Source: Exiguobacterium antarcticum DSM 14480
GTDB taxonomy: Bacteria; Bacillota; Bacilli; Exiguobacteriales; Exiguobacteriaceae
Length of the DNA: 64,000 nucleotides
Reading direction: 5' to 3'
Assembly: GCF_000685865.1 (NCBI RefSeq)
Contig: NZ_JMKS01000003.1
Span: 620,001-684,000, forward strand
The notes under the pieces are model-generated. The model had not been told where the DNA came from. It saw only the letters and a program-made list of their open reading frames with translations, and made no database searches. The first letter of the stretch is position 1, and every line of letters starts with the position of its first letter. A program made the translations under genes and the position numbers. Of the stretch, positions 16,924 through 29,863 are shown piece by piece.

Positions 16924-17904
16924 ATGGAACGGGAATTAGCATTAGAAATCGTCCGAGCAACAGAAGCCGCAGCATTAGCATCTGCCAAGTGGATTGGTCG
17001 CGGGAAAAAGAATGAAGCCGATGATGCGGCAACGACTGCCATGCGCGAAGTCTTAAATACCGTCAACATGGCGGGTACGGTCGTCATTGGTGAAGGCGAA
17101 CTCGATGAAGCACCGATGTTATTCATCGGTGAAAAAGTCGGGACGTCAAACGGACCAATCGTCGATATCGCCGTTGACCCCCTCGAAGGGACGAATATCG
17201 TCGCCAAAGGTCTTGGCAACGCGATGGTCGTCATCGCCGTCGCGGATCAAGGTGCCCTTCTTCATGCTCCGGATATGTATATGGATAAACTGACAGTCGG
17301 TCCGAACTTAAAAGGACACGTCTCACTCGACGATCCACTCGAAGTCATCATTCAAAAAGCAGCCGAGCTAAATCAGAAACGAATTGAAGAAGTGACGGTC
17401 ATCATGCAGGATCGTCCACGTCATGATCATTTCCGGGAAGCTGCGATGCGTGTCGGGGCACGAGTTCGTCTCTTTGAAGACGGTGACGTCTCAGCAGGGA
17501 TTGCACCGCTTTCTCCGTCAACAGGAATCGATATCTTCATCGGGACGGGTGGCGCTCCGGAAGGTGTCATCACGGCCGCTGCCGTCAAAGCAATGGGTGG
17601 CGACATGCAGGCGCGTCTGCATCCGATGAATGAGGAAGAAACGGCACGTGTCATCCGGATGGGTCTGGCTGATCCGCTTCAACTGTTGACGCTCGACGAT
17701 CTCATCAAAAGTGACGACTGCATCTTCGCAGCAACAGGGGTCACGACGGGTGAAATGCTCGACGGCGTCCGTTTCTTGACGGATGATATCGTCGAGACGA
17801 CATCCCTCGTCATGCGCTCGAAAACACGAACGATCCGGAAAGTCATCGCAGAACACAGTCTGTCACGTAAACCATACTTGCAAAAAGTTCCCCATACCCT
17901 TTAA
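16924..17904 (+). CDS. glpX: Fructose-1,6-bisphosphatase, class II
   Basis: A 326-residue gluconeogenic phosphatase converting fructose 1,6-bisphosphate to fructose 6-phosphate. Metal and substrate motifs are clear: VVIGEGELDEAPML (about residue 57), DPLEGTN (about 88) and GTGGAPEGV (about 202). TTGGAGG precedes the ATG. The DUF3055 gene follows after 36 bp and probably shares the transcript. Length is normal for GlpX. Confidence 0.96.
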   Translation: MERELALEIVRATEAAALASAKWIGRGKKNEADDAATTAMREVLNTVNMAGTVVIGEGELDEAPMLFIGEKVGTSNGPIVDIAVDPLEGTNIVAKGLGNAMVVIAVADQGALLHAPDMYMDKLTVGPNLKGHVSLDDPLEVIIQKAAELNQKRIEEVTVIMQDRPRHDHFREAAMRVGARVRLFEDGDVSAGIAPLSPSTGIDIFIGTGGAPEGVITAAAVKAMGGDMQARLHPMNEEETARVIRMGLADPLQLLTLDDLIKSDDCIFAATGVTTGEMLDGVRFLTDDIVETTSLVMRSKTRTIRKVIAEHSLSRKPYLQKVPHTL

Positions 17905-17940
17905 TCTAAGCAGAGATGAAGGAAATGAGGGAACTGACAG

Positions 17941-18216
17941 ATGATGCAAGAACGCGATTTTTTATATGATGACGTCGAACAGACAAAAACCCGATTCGTC
18001 TGTTGGATCGGCGAGACAAGCCGTTTTGATTTAGCGATCACCCATTCCGAACATTTTTTCGGAAAGATTCTCGTACTGAATCTCTTATCAAATCGCTTTG
18101 CGATCATTGGTCCGGATGATTTCGAGGAACCGGGTTATATCGCCCACGCCTTTGATTTAGAGGATGAGGCGGCTGAAGAACTCGAAGGATACTTACGTGA
18201 CTACATCGGCTTATGA
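17941..18216 (+). CDS. DUF3055 family protein
   Basis: A 91-residue soluble protein with the conserved core FDLAITHSEHFFGK and FAIIGPDDFEEPGYIAHAF, which I recognise as the DUF3055 family of Bacillales. Function is unknown. It follows glpX in the same orientation and precedes a strong terminator. The first two codons are both ATG. Confidence 0.75.
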   Translation: MMQERDFLYDDVEQTKTRFVCWIGETSRFDLAITHSEHFFGKILVLNLLSNRFAIIGPDDFEEPGYIAHAFDLEDEAAEELEGYLRDYIGL

Positions 18217-18219
18217 AAA

Positions 18220-18256
18220 ACAAAAGCAGCCCCGTCCAATCGGACGGGGCTGCCTG
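18220..18256. terminator. Bidirectional terminator between DUF3055 and YflT-domain genes
   Basis: GCAGCCCCGTCC/GGACGGGGCTGC perfect 12-bp stem. The T-run is better on the minus strand (TTTTGTTTTT) than on the plus strand. Confidence 0.85.
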
Positions 18257-18260
18257 TTGT

Positions 18261-18713
18261 TCATAATAACCGGTCGTTCCGCTCATTGAGCGTATTTGGA
18301 CCACTAAAGACATTGGTATTATCCGATTCATCGTGGGCTTTACGTTCTGAATGCTGATCTGCTTCATCGCCGACGAGTAAGACGAATTGTCCCTCTTCCG
18401 CTGCTTTGTTGGCACGGTTGACATCCTCTTTCGTCAATCCGCTCGCTTGTAGCACGTCATGATGAGAAGGAGAAGCTGAACTGTCTTTTTTAAAGATCCC
18501 TTTGATCTCCTGCCAAAGATTCATGTGTTCTTCTTGCGACAGACGTGTCGACGTTTGCTGATTTTTTAAATCTGCCAATTCTTCGATCTGCTCCAGGTCA
18601 TATCGATCATGGGCAACGACTTTCAAATCCGTTGATACGACACCTGCAACGCGTAAATCATGAACAGCACTGACGACTTCTGGCACAGACTTATAAATCC
18701 CGACGATTCTCAT
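18261..18713 (-). CDS. General stress protein 17M-like (YflT domain)
   Basis: A 150-residue soluble protein. Residues 1-105 fit the YflT domain found in B. subtilis general stress proteins (start MRIVGIYKSVPEVVSAVHDL, later GQFVLLVGDE). The C-terminal 40 residues are low-complexity and polar. GGGGGAACTATCC precedes the ATG. I did not find a convincing sigma-B promoter. Molecular role unknown. Confidence 0.75.
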   Translation of the reverse strand: MRIVGIYKSVPEVVSAVHDLRVAGVVSTDLKVVAHDRYDLEQIEELADLKNQQTSTRLSQEEHMNLWQEIKGIFKKDSSASPSHHDVLQASGLTKEDVNRANKAAEEGQFVLLVGDEADQHSERKAHDESDNTNVFSGPNTLNERNDRLL

Positions 18714-18797
18714 GGATAGTTCCCCCTATAGGTACGTGATACTATACTATTAGCCGAAATCATCCAATCAGAAACATCTTTTTAGATGTCAGTTTCA

Positions 18798-19178
18798 TTA
18801 CTGTTCCTCTTGTGTCTCTTCTTTTTCCGCCGAAAACTTCCGTTTGAGTTTTAGCGTGTTCGCTGAAGATCCGTCGAAGCGAGGTGGTGCTTCTTCTCCT
18901 TCTACGAGTTCCATCCGTTTAACGATAAAATAGGCACATCCGAAATTACAGTATTCGTATAAATAATCCGCCACGTGGGAGATTTTCGTATCGAACGTTG
19001 CTTTTTCGTGATCATCTTCATAAAAACCACGCAGGCGTAATTGGCCGTGTCCCCAATCCCCGACGATGTAGTCATACTTTTCAAGGACGTCACTAAACCG
19101 CCCGATAAAGGCTTCTTCATTAAATCCTTCTCGTTTCTCTTCGACGATTTCATATCTTTCACGATTGACTTGTATCAT
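18798..19178 (-). CDS. yutD: YutD family protein (DUF1027)
   Basis: A 126-residue protein with the YutD core YDYIVGDWGHGQLRLRG and YLYEYCNFGCAYFIVK, closely matching B. subtilis YutD. The C-terminal tail is charged and low-complexity. Function unknown. A GTG at 19187 is in frame, but AGGGGGTGGAAAAA places the ribosome on the ATG at 19178. It lies next to lipA as in B. subtilis. Confidence 0.88.
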   Translation of the reverse strand: MIQVNRERYEIVEEKREGFNEEAFIGRFSDVLEKYDYIVGDWGHGQLRLRGFYEDDHEKATFDTKISHVADYLYEYCNFGCAYFIVKRMELVEGEEAPPRFDGSSANTLKLKRKFSAEKEETQEEQ

Positions 19179-19243
19179 TTTTTCCACCCCCTGCTTCCTT
19201 TATCTTACCATAATCACTCCTGAAAACGAATCGTCAGACGACA

Positions 19244-19276
19244 GAAAACCGCCCTCGCACGTGGCTTGGACGGTTC
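19244..19276 (-). terminator. Probable terminator of lipA
   Basis: On the minus strand AACCGTCC pairs with GGGCGGTT (one G-U), followed by TTCTG; the T-run is short. Confidence 0.55.
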
Positions 19277-19283
19277 GAGCTCG

Positions 19284-20183
19284 TTAGTCAATCGGTAAAG
19301 CGGCTTTATTTTTTTTCGCAGCATTGACTTGTTCGTCGGCATGGTAAGACGAACGGACCAATGGACCCGCCTCACAATGGGAGAACCCTTTTCCGAGCGC
19401 AATCTGTTTTAATTCAGCAAACTCTTGTGGTGTGTAGTATTTGATGACATCCAAATGTTTTTTTGTCGGTTGAAGATACTGACCGATTGTCATGATATCA
19501 ACATCGTTGGCACGCAAATCGTCCATCGTCTGTAAAATTTCTTCCCACGTCTCACCAAGACCTAACATCAGACTCGATTTCGTTGGAATTTCCGGTGCAA
19601 GTTCTTTTGAGCGACGCAAGAATTCAAGTGTCCGGTCGTACGTCGCCTTGGCACGAACCGTTGGTGTCAGACGGCGGACCGTCTCGATATTATGATTCAT
19701 GATGTCCGGCTTGGCTTCGATCAACGTCTGTAACGCGTCGAAGTTCCCACCCATGTCGGACGGTAACACTTCAATCGATGTCTCCGGATTCATACGACGG
19801 ACTTCCCGTACCGTCTCCGCATAGACACCGGCCCCGAAGTCATTTAAATCATCCCGGGCAACGGCTGTGATGACCGCATGTTTCAGATTCATCAGACGAA
19901 CGGATTCCGCAACCCGTTTTGGTTCTTCTAAGTCAAGTTCGTTTGGTCGTCCCGTCGTGACGGCACAAAAACGGCAGGCTCGCGTACAGATGCTGCCAAG
20001 AATCATGAATGTCGCGGTCCGGCGAACGGCCCAACACTCATGAATATTCGGACATTTCGCTTCCTCACATACTGTGTGAAGCTTTTTTTCACGCATCATA
20101 CTTTTGAGTTCTGTGTACGTCTCATTTGTGTTCAACTTGATTTTCAACCACTCTGGCTTACGTTGTATCTCTCTGCGTCCCAT
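19284..20183 (-). CDS. lipA: Lipoyl synthase
   Basis: A 299-residue radical-SAM enzyme that inserts two sulfurs into octanoyl-protein to make lipoyl groups, for example on GcvH encoded at 36767. Both clusters are visible: [12 protein letters not shown] for the auxiliary [4Fe-4S] and CTRACRFC for the radical-SAM cluster. AAAGGGGGAAACCGATTC precedes the ATG at 20183; an upstream ATG at 20207 overlaps that ribosome site and is rejected. It likely belongs to a yunF-yunD-lipA transcript. Confidence 0.96.
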   Translation of the reverse strand: MGRREIQRKPEWLKIKLNTNETYTELKSMMREKKLHTVCEEAKCPNIHECWAVRRTATFMILGSICTRACRFCAVTTGRPNELDLEEPKRVAESVRLMNLKHAVITAVARDDLNDFGAGVYAETVREVRRMNPETSIEVLPSDMGGNFDALQTLIEAKPDIMNHNIETVRRLTPTVRAKATYDRTLEFLRRSKELAPEIPTKSSLMLGLGETWEEILQTMDDLRANDVDIMTIGQYLQPTKKHLDVIKYYTPQEFAELKQIALGKGFSHCEAGPLVRSSYHADEQVNAAKKNKAALPID

Positions 20184-20246
20184 GAATCGGTTTCCCCCTT
20201 TATCCATAAAAAACTGACCTGATTTCTGTTACAGTATACCAAATAT

Positions 20247-21542
20247 TCAGTGTTTGCGGACGTGTAATTCACTGAATTCAGACTTCTCCGATAGGCGATT
20301 GAACAGGAGATCCCGTAACAGTTCCGGCATGAAATATTCTTTCGGCATCTCTTTGATGGCGGGGAAAATCGGACCAAACGTAAACATATCCGGCAGGACG
20401 ACAGTGTAATTCTTCGTCTCATCGATGGGCTGATCATTTCCGGAATAATGCATCTTACCCATCAGCTTTCCACGGAAACCGAGTCCACGAACCTTTAATT
20501 GTTCGAATCGTTCCGTGTCGACTTCGGCAATAAACTGCTTCAACTCAACTCCGGTCATCGTCACCTTACACGGATTGATCGGATGGGGGCAAAGCCGGTG
20601 TAAATCAAACGATGAGACAGGTCCTGGTGATAATGAACCGAGTAACATCCCGGCAGGCACACAGGCAAGATCGGCATTGCACCAATCACGCATCGTATCC
20701 GCTAAGAGTTGCGTAAACGGTGACGGATTAAACCAGTCATTCGCTAGACCTGATGTCCGGCCAATCGGTTGTTTCATCTGACGTTCGGCTAAATACTGCT
20801 CTTTATCGAGCAACGCCGTGGTCGCTTCGTCTGAGGGATAAGTTTCAAGTGAATGAAGGACGGCCTCTTTTTCACCCGTATCCGTGTTTAAGTAAATCTC
20901 ACCTGCATACTGACCGTACTTTCCGGCCTGCGCAATCAAGACCCCGTTTTTAACGACGCCGTCATCAAGGACGTGATGGGTATGGGCGCCGATGATCAAA
21001 TCCAGTTCCGGGAATCGTCCAGCAAGTTCTTCGTCCTGATAAAACCCAAGATGGCTCAAACAGATCAAGACGTCGACTTGATCCCGCAAGGCCTCGATTT
21101 CACGCGCTGCCGCTTCAAACGGATCTTCAATCGACCATCCGAGCAAATCGTACAGTTCATAATAAGGAGCCGTCAGACCAAAGATCCCGACTTTTCCTGT
21201 CGGCAAGTCTTGAATCATGCCAGCTTTTGCAAACGGTGCCGTCAAGTTCGATACGAGAACGGGGAACGTCGCGTCCGTATATAATTCCTCGAGCCAGTCA
21301 TGTGGAAAGGTAATGCCTTCATTGTTTCCGATCGTGACGGCTGTCGGAGCCAGTTCATTTAATAGATGCGTATTGATTTTACCTTGCGTCGCCTCCGTTG
21401 CCGGCGCGACCCGGTCCGCATGATCCCCTAAATCAAAGACGAGGGAATCATACGTCCGGTGTTCTTTCATGAACGACATATAGCGAGGCCACATATCAAA
21501 GTGTGAATGTAGATCGTTATAATGAATGACGTGTAACTTCAC
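20247..21542 (-). CDS. yunD: 5'-nucleotidase/metallophosphatase, YunD-like
   Basis: A 431-residue two-domain hydrolase of the 5'-nucleotidase/UshA family, similar to B. subtilis YunD. Metal-binding motifs of the N-terminal metallophosphatase domain are NDLHSHF, GDHADR, GNNEG, LSHLG and GAHTHH. The C-terminal nucleotidase domain runs from about residue 240. There is no signal peptide, so it should act in the cytoplasm. AGGAGGCTTGAGC favours the GTG at 21542 over the TTG at 21548. Confidence 0.92.
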   Translation of the reverse strand: MKLHVIHYNDLHSHFDMWPRYMSFMKEHRTYDSLVFDLGDHADRVAPATEATQGKINTHLLNELAPTAVTIGNNEGITFPHDWLEELYTDATFPVLVSNLTAPFAKAGMIQDLPTGKVGIFGLTAPYYELYDLLGWSIEDPFEAAAREIEALRDQVDVLICLSHLGFYQDEELAGRFPELDLIIGAHTHHVLDDGVVKNGVLIAQAGKYGQYAGEIYLNTDTGEKEAVLHSLETYPSDEATTALLDKEQYLAERQMKQPIGRTSGLANDWFNPSPFTQLLADTMRDWCNADLACVPAGMLLGSLSPGPVSSFDLHRLCPHPINPCKVTMTGVELKQFIAEVDTERFEQLKVRGLGFRGKLMGKMHYSGNDQPIDETKNYTVVLPDMFTFGPIFPAIKEMPKEYFMPELLRDLLFNRLSEKSEFSELHVRKH

Positions 21543-21562
21543 GCTCAAGCCTCCTCTAGGTA

Positions 21563-22408
21563 TTAAAACAATGAGATTTGCCGTGGTGCCAGAGACTCGT
21601 AATCGAGACCTAAAATCTCGATGAGACGTTTGGCGTTCGGAACGGCATCTCCTGCTGAATTGTTGTTAAAGAAAACATACACGTCTTTTGCCTGTTCGGC
21701 AAGTGAACGGATATGTAGTGCCAACTCTTGTAATTCTTCTTCCGAATAGCGGTACAGACAACGGACCTTCCGCCAGTCGTCACTGCTCTGGCCCGGTTTC
21801 TTCAGCCATCCGTTGATATTACGGCCATGCAAGCGGACGAACGCCGTCTCCTGCGTCACGACGGGAACGAACGGTACCGACCCGTCTTCCGTCTGCGGTT
21901 CATCACAAATCGTATGAATGAATTGATGTTCCGCCAAAAAACGAAGCGTCCGTTCTTGATAAAGATCTGAATACCAGGACGGATTCCGAAACTCAATCGC
22001 GACAGGAAGTCCGGCAAGCGATTTCCGGATTGTCTGGAGATACTCGAGATGGACTTTACTGACGTCGAACCAAGGTGGGAGCTGGACGAGAATCGCCGCA
22101 ATCTTTCCACTCTGCCGCATCGGTTCGATCGAGGCGAGATACTGTTCAAAGATCGGACCAAGCGGATCCTTGTTTTCCCGGTCATGGCCACTCATCGCCC
22201 GGTGGACCTTGACGATGAACCGAAAGGCGTCCGGAGTCTCCGCGACCCACTTCTGATAATTTCGTTCCGGTTGAATCGCATAGTACGTCGAATCGACTTC
22301 GACTGCCGGAAAATGTCCTGCATAAGCGGCAAGCTTCTCTTTCCGGTCTTGTGGTGTCGGATAGAGGCTGTCGTGATCGCCCCAACCGGTCACGCCGACA
22401 TAAATCAT
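21563..22408 (-). CDS. yunF: YunF family protein (DUF72)
   Basis: A 281-residue TIM-barrel-like DUF72 protein with the family start YVGVTGWGDHDSLYP and the segment VEVDSTYYAIQ, plus a terminal VYVFFNNNSAGDAVPNA. Activity is unproven; some family members have been proposed to act in nucleic-acid metabolism. GGAGGAAGACGG precedes the ATG. It lies 20 bp upstream of yunD, in an operon arrangement also found in Bacillus. Confidence 0.9.
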   Translation of the reverse strand: MIYVGVTGWGDHDSLYPTPQDRKEKLAAYAGHFPAVEVDSTYYAIQPERNYQKWVAETPDAFRFIVKVHRAMSGHDRENKDPLGPIFEQYLASIEPMRQSGKIAAILVQLPPWFDVSKVHLEYLQTIRKSLAGLPVAIEFRNPSWYSDLYQERTLRFLAEHQFIHTICDEPQTEDGSVPFVPVVTQETAFVRLHGRNINGWLKKPGQSSDDWRKVRCLYRYSEEELQELALHIRSLAEQAKDVYVFFNNNSAGDAVPNAKRLIEILGLDYESLAPRQISLF

Positions 22409-22514
22409 CCGTCTTCCTCCTATCTGTATTACTCCATATTTCCCATCATAGCATAGCAGAATCAGGAATTTCTTCTTCGGAGTTCTTCTCGAAAAAGAGA
22501 TAAAGTCTGTATAT

Positions 22515-22573
22515 AAAAAACAAGCAGATCCTTCCTACTCCTGCAAAAATAAGGGGGATGGACTGCCTGTTTC
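22515..22573 (-). terminator. Terminator of the dihydrofolate-reductase-like gene
   Basis: AAACAGGCAG...CATCC with GGATC-TGCTTGTTT on the minus strand, followed by TTTTTATA; the loop is about 24 nt. Confidence 0.65.
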
Positions 22574-22595
22574 ATTGATCTGTTCCTCTTCTGAA

Positions 22596-23159
22596 TCAAT
22601 CATTCCGGATCCGCTCATACGTCAACGCGATACACCCGGAAGCAAATGTCTGCTGGTCGATGAGCCGTAAAGGGAACGTTTGCTCGAACAACGGAAACAT
22701 CCGTTTGCCGCCTCCGAGTAAGACGGGATAGATGACGACATGGTAACGGTCGACCAAATCCAAGCGGACAGCTTCTGCCGCAAGCGTCGCCCCGCCGATT
22801 GCGATCTGCTTCCCGGGTGCCTGCTTTAATGCTGCCAGTTCCTCTGCCAGCGGTCTCGTCGCAAGACGGGCATTGCCCTCGACTGTTGTCATCGTTTCCG
22901 AAAATACGATTTTCTCAAGCGCTTGCCATGTCTTCGCATAGGCTACGATGATGGGATTTGTGTCCGTTTGATCTGCTGTCTCCCAGTACTGCATCATCTC
23001 GTACAGGCGACGTCCATAGACATGGGTATCAAATTCTGTCTCGTAGTCATTGAAATACTGATGCAGTTCAGCGTCCGGTGACGCAAACGCAATGCTGCCC
23101 GACGCATCCTCGATGTACCCGTCGAGCGAGACTTGAAAAGAGTAGATGAGATCACGCAT
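22596..23159 (-). CDS. Dihydrofolate reductase family protein (RibD C-terminal domain)
   Basis: A 187-residue reductase-fold protein of the RibD_C/YyaP/YwjB type. It shows the start SFQVSLDGYIED, a central GRRLYEMM and the NADPH-site IGGATLAAEAV, and LGGGKRMFP near the end. The substrate is unknown. AAGGAGGGAGCCATC fixes the ATG at 23159; the ATG at 23180 lies upstream of that site. It is monocistronic, between yunF and the suf operon. Confidence 0.88.
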   Translation of the reverse strand: MRDLIYSFQVSLDGYIEDASGSIAFASPDAELHQYFNDYETEFDTHVYGRRLYEMMQYWETADQTDTNPIIVAYAKTWQALEKIVFSETMTTVEGNARLATRPLAEELAALKQAPGKQIAIGGATLAAEAVRLDLVDRYHVVIYPVLLGGGKRMFPLFEQTFPLRLIDQQTFASGCIALTYERIRND

Positions 23160-23205
23160 GATGGCTCCCTCCTTTTTCATCCTTTACCCGTTTTTACTTG
23201 TTCAT

Positions 23206-23240
23206 GAAAAAAAACTCTCCCATCCAAAGATGAGAGAGTA
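23206..23240 (-). terminator. Terminator of the suf operon
   Basis: ACTCTCTCATC/GATGGGAGAGT stem, followed by eight T residues on the minus strand, 9 bp after the sufB stop. Confidence 0.9.
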
Positions 23241-23248
23241 AAAACGAA

Positions 23249-24646
23249 TTATCCGATTGAACCTTCCATCTCGAACTTGATGAGACGGTTCATTTCGACC
23301 GCATATTCCATCGGCAATTCTTTTGTGAACGGCTCGATGAAGCCCATGACGATCATTTCTGTTGCTTCTTCTTGTGAAATCCCGCGGCTCATCAGGTAGA
23401 ACAATTGCTCTTCCGAGACCTTCGAGACTTTCGCTTCGTGCTCAAGCGAAATGTTGTCGTTGAGAATTTCGTTGTACGGAATCGTATCTGATGTCGATTG
23501 GTTGTCCATGATCAGCGTGTCACATTCGATGTTCGAACGTGCGCCTGTCGCTTTACGACCAAAGTGGACGATCCCACGGTACGTTACTTTCCCACCGTGT
23601 TTTGAAATCGACTTCGAGACGATCGTCGACGATGTGTTTGGTGCAAGGTGAATCATCTTCGCGCCCGCGTCTTGGTGTTGACCTTTACCCGCGATGGCGA
23701 TTGATAATGTCATACCACGTGAACCTTCACCTTTTAAGATGACAGCCGGGTATTTCATCGTCAATTTCGAACCGATGTTGCCATCGACCCATTCCATCGT
23801 CGCGCCGGCTTCACAGATCGCACGTTTCGTAACGAGGTTGTAGACGTTGTTCGCCCAGTTTTGGATCGTCGTGTAACGGCAGTACGCGTTTTTGTTGATG
23901 AAGATCTCAACGACTGCTGAGTGAAGCGAGTTCGTCGTGTAGACCGGTGCTGTACATCCTTCGACGTAATGAACCGATGCGTCTTCGTCAACGATGATCA
24001 ACGTCCGCTCGAATTGACCCATGTTTTCCGAGTTGATCCGGAAATAGGCTTGAAGCGGCGTATCCATCTTGATGCCTTTTGGTACGTAGATGAATGATCC
24101 ACCCGACCAGACCGCTGTATTAAGTGCAGCGAACTTGTTATCCGTTGGTGGGATCAGTTTCCCGAAATACTCACGGAACAGTTCTGGATTTTCTTTTAAT
24201 GCTGTATCGGTATCCTTGAAGATGATTCCTTGATCTTCCAGTTCACTCTTCATGTTGTGGTAAACAACTTCTGACTCGTACTGTGCCGAAACACCCGCGA
24301 GGTATTTTTGCTCAGCTTCCGGGATTCCGAGTTTGTCAAACGTACGTTTGATTTCTTCCGGTACTTCATCCCATGATTTTTCAGCACGTTCTGATGGTTT
24401 GACGTAATACGTGATGTCATCAAAACGAAGATCTGATAAATCGCCGCCCCATGCCGGCATTGCTTGTTCGTTGAAAATCTTAAGTGATTTCAGACGGAAA
24501 TCAAGCATCCATTGCGGTTCTTCCTTCATTTTCGAGATCGTCTCGACGACTTCTGTCGTCAAGCCGCGTCCAGAACGGAAGATCGAGATATCGCGATCGT
24601 GGAAACCATATTTATAATCGCCAATTTCAGGCATGTTCTTAGCCAT
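23249..24646 (-). CDS. sufB: Fe-S cluster assembly protein SufB
   Basis: A 465-residue SufB, the scaffold subunit of the SufBCD complex that builds Fe-S clusters. It has the family C-terminal core (about residues 210-450, beta-helix) with [10 protein letters not shown] carrying the conserved cysteine, and the terminal motif [30 protein letters not shown] precedes the ATG. Last gene of sufC-sufD-sufS-sufU-sufB, the normal Bacillota order. Confidence 0.97.
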   Translation of the reverse strand: MAKNMPEIGDYKYGFHDRDISIFRSGRGLTTEVVETISKMKEEPQWMLDFRLKSLKIFNEQAMPAWGGDLSDLRFDDITYYVKPSERAEKSWDEVPEEIKRTFDKLGIPEAEQKYLAGVSAQYESEVVYHNMKSELEDQGIIFKDTDTALKENPELFREYFGKLIPPTDNKFAALNTAVWSGGSFIYVPKGIKMDTPLQAYFRINSENMGQFERTLIIVDEDASVHYVEGCTAPVYTTNSLHSAVVEIFINKNAYCRYTTIQNWANNVYNLVTKRAICEAGATMEWVDGNIGSKLTMKYPAVILKGEGSRGMTLSIAIAGKGQHQDAGAKMIHLAPNTSSTIVSKSISKHGGKVTYRGIVHFGRKATGARSNIECDTLIMDNQSTSDTIPYNEILNDNISLEHEAKVSKVSEEQLFYLMSRGISQEEATEMIVMGFIEPFTKELPMEYAVEMNRLIKFEMEGSIG

Positions 24647-24679
24647 GTTCGTTTCCTCCTCTTACTTACTGACCGAAGT

Positions 24680-27606
<2,927 letters not shown>

Positions 27607-27624
27607 CATGCTTCCTCCCTCGTG

Positions 27625-28410
27625 TTACGCTTTTGTTTCGATTTCGACTTCTTCGATGCCGAGTTCTTTTTTAACCCAGTCATAACCTTCTGCTTCTAAA
27701 CGGTGTGCGAGTTCTTTCCCACCAGACATGACGATTTTCCCGCCCATCATGATGTGGATGAAGTCAGGCTCGATATAGTTCAAGAGGCGTTGATAATGCG
27801 TGATGATCAAGCAGCCGAATTCAGGTGAACGCATTTCGTTGACACCTTTTGCGACGACTTTGAGTGCATCAATATCAAGACCTGAATCGATTTCATCAAG
27901 GATGGCGATGGATGGTTTCAACATCGTCATTTGGAGGATTTCATTCCGTTTCTTCTCTCCGCCTGAGAATCCTTCGTTGAGGTAACGGTGTGCCATTTCG
28001 CCCGGCATTTCAAGAAGACCCATTTGTGCGTCAAGTTGACGGATGAATTTCATGAGTGAGATTTCATCGCCTTCTTCGCGGCGTGAGTTGATCGCTGAAC
28101 GCAAGAAGTCTGAGTTCGTAACGCCACTGATTTCGCTTGGGTACTGCATCGCGAGAAACATACCAGCTTGCGCACGTTCGTTTACTTCCATCTCTAAAAC
28201 GTCTTCGCCGTCAAGTGTGACGGATCCAGATGTTACTTCGTAAGTCGGGTGACCCATTAGTGCAGAAGCGAGTGTTGATTTACCAGTCCCGTTTGGTCCC
28301 ATGACCGCGTGGATTTCGCCGCCTTTGATTTCTAAGTTGACGCCTTTCAAGATTTCTTTGCCGTCGATTGCAACGTATAGATCTTCAATCTTTAAGTGTG
28401 AAGCCTTCAT
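27625..28410 (-). CDS. sufC: Fe-S assembly ATPase SufC
   Basis: A 261-residue ABC-type ATPase that powers SufBCD. Walker A is GPNGTGKST (about residue 40), the signature FSGGEKKR near 150, and Walker B AILDEIDSGLD near 172. GGAGGGATTCTAT precedes the ATG at 28410; the in-frame ATG at 28425 is rejected. It is the first gene of the operon. Confidence 0.97.
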   Translation of the reverse strand: MKASHLKIEDLYVAIDGKEILKGVNLEIKGGEIHAVMGPNGTGKSTLASALMGHPTYEVTSGSVTLDGEDVLEMEVNERAQAGMFLAMQYPSEISGVTNSDFLRSAINSRREEGDEISLMKFIRQLDAQMGLLEMPGEMAHRYLNEGFSGGEKKRNEILQMTMLKPSIAILDEIDSGLDIDALKVVAKGVNEMRSPEFGCLIITHYQRLLNYIEPDFIHIMMGGKIVMSGGKELAHRLEAEGYDWVKKELGIEEVEIETKA

Positions 28411-28484
28411 ATAGAATCCCTCCATCTATTCATTTCGTGTCTGACGATTCAGTTCACGAGAGTTACTAATTTAGTATCATTCTA

Positions 28485-28513
28485 ATCTTAATGAATCATA
28501 CCACATTATTCAA
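28485..28513 (-). promoter_or_regulatory. Probable suf operon promoter
   Basis: Minus-strand -35 TTGAAT (28508-28513), 17-bp spacer, -10 TAAGAT (28485-28490), about 75 nt before sufC. Confidence 0.5.
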
Positions 28514-28566
28514 GCGTCATCGCTCATGGTTTTTTCTCAAAATGGAGCCCTTCAGTGAGAATGACT

Positions 28567-29793
28567 TCAAAGTGAGACGACTTCTTTCTCTTCTTCTGAT
28601 TTCGATTGACGATGAACCCGCTGTGACAGTAGGAGCAGTGGTATTCCGAGAACTGTCAAGAGGGCTAAGACGCCAAAAATCGGCAGGGGACGTTCTGCTC
28701 CAAAATAAAGTAATAATTGTCCGCCGGCGACCGGTCCGATCGATTGACCGATCGACGTCAACCCCATCGCGCCGAAGTAACTTCCCCGTAATTCCGGTTT
28801 CGCAAAGCTGTCCGTCAAAATGTCGGTCATCGTAAACATCATCACCTCTCCGCACGTGAAGATAAACATCGCGCCGATCATCAACCAAACCGTTCCGGCT
28901 GTTCCCATGACGAATAATCCAACGGCGACGGTCGCAATTCCGACCGTGATCGAAACAAGCGGTGACGTTTTGACACCAAACTTCATGATCGGGTACTGAA
29001 CGACAAGCACCGTGATCGCATTGATCGTGATCAACAAAGCAAACAAACTCGTCCCACCGGATAATAACGTCGTCGTCGTCAAAAACTGCGGCAACGTCGA
29101 GTTAAACTGGCTGTAACCGAAGACACCGAAGATGATCCCTGCTAACGCAAACGTAAACGCCACATCGGTTTTCAAAAGACGAATCGTCGCTCCAAATGAT
29201 ACTTTTTTCCCACCATGACTCTCCGTGATTGGATGCCGCTTAAACAAAATGAAGATGGCGAGTCCATATCCGAGATAAACAGCTGCTGTTATATAGAAAG
29301 TAACCGCCGTATTTCCGGCACTGAGCAGCAAGGCAATTCCCGGTCCGATCGCCGCCGCGATGTTGATGCACGTATAACGAATGTTAAAGACGAACAACCG
29401 GTTTTCTTCATCCGTCGTATCGCTGATCAAGGCGCGGGCAGATGGTTCAAAAATCGACCGAAAAATCCCGTTTAACGCACTTAAGATGAAAAATGCCCAA
29501 AACGTCTCGACTTGCGCCAGTCCGATAAAGACGAGGACGAACCCGAACGTCCCCGTCAGCATCATCGTCCGCCGGCCATACCGGTCAGATAACGTTCCCC
29601 CGACAAAACTCATGACGAGACTCGCGACGGCTGAAATACTGAGAATCCAACCGACATCAACTGGACTAAACTTCAAGACGACGGATAAGTAAATCGCAAA
29701 AAACGGCATTGTGATGAACGTTCCGAGCCTTGCGAAAAATGTCCCAAGCAACACTCCGACCGTCAAGGGATGAAGCTGTTTCAAACGTTGCAT
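28567..29793 (-). CDS. MFS transporter, DHA1-like (12 TM)
   Basis: A 408-residue major-facilitator protein with about 12 hydrophobic segments. Motif A is GGTLSDRYGRRTMML (about residue 65), and the first helix begins GVLLGTFFARLGTF. Drug efflux or sugar-like export are both possible; substrate not determinable. AAGGGGGATTTTT precedes the ATG. It sits between the suf and met operons and appears monocistronic; no clear terminator was found after it. Confidence 0.9.
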   Translation of the reverse strand: MQRLKQLHPLTVGVLLGTFFARLGTFITMPFFAIYLSVVLKFSPVDVGWILSISAVASLVMSFVGGTLSDRYGRRTMMLTGTFGFVLVFIGLAQVETFWAFFILSALNGIFRSIFEPSARALISDTTDEENRLFVFNIRYTCINIAAAIGPGIALLLSAGNTAVTFYITAAVYLGYGLAIFILFKRHPITESHGGKKVSFGATIRLLKTDVAFTFALAGIIFGVFGYSQFNSTLPQFLTTTTLLSGGTSLFALLITINAITVLVVQYPIMKFGVKTSPLVSITVGIATVAVGLFVMGTAGTVWLMIGAMFIFTCGEVMMFTMTDILTDSFAKPELRGSYFGAMGLTSIGQSIGPVAGGQLLLYFGAERPLPIFGVLALLTVLGIPLLLLSQRVHRQSKSEEEKEVVSL

Positions 29794-29810
29794 AAAAATC
29801 CCCCTTCCAC

Positions 29811-29853
29811 AAAAAAATAATGCATCCTTCCATTATATAGGAAGAATGCATTA
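29811..29853 (-). terminator. Terminator of metNPQ
   Basis: TAATGCATTCTTCC/GGAAGGATGCATTA long stem followed by seven T residues on the minus strand, 11 bp after the metQ stop. Confidence 0.92.
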
Positions 29854-29863
29854 ATCGAGCAGA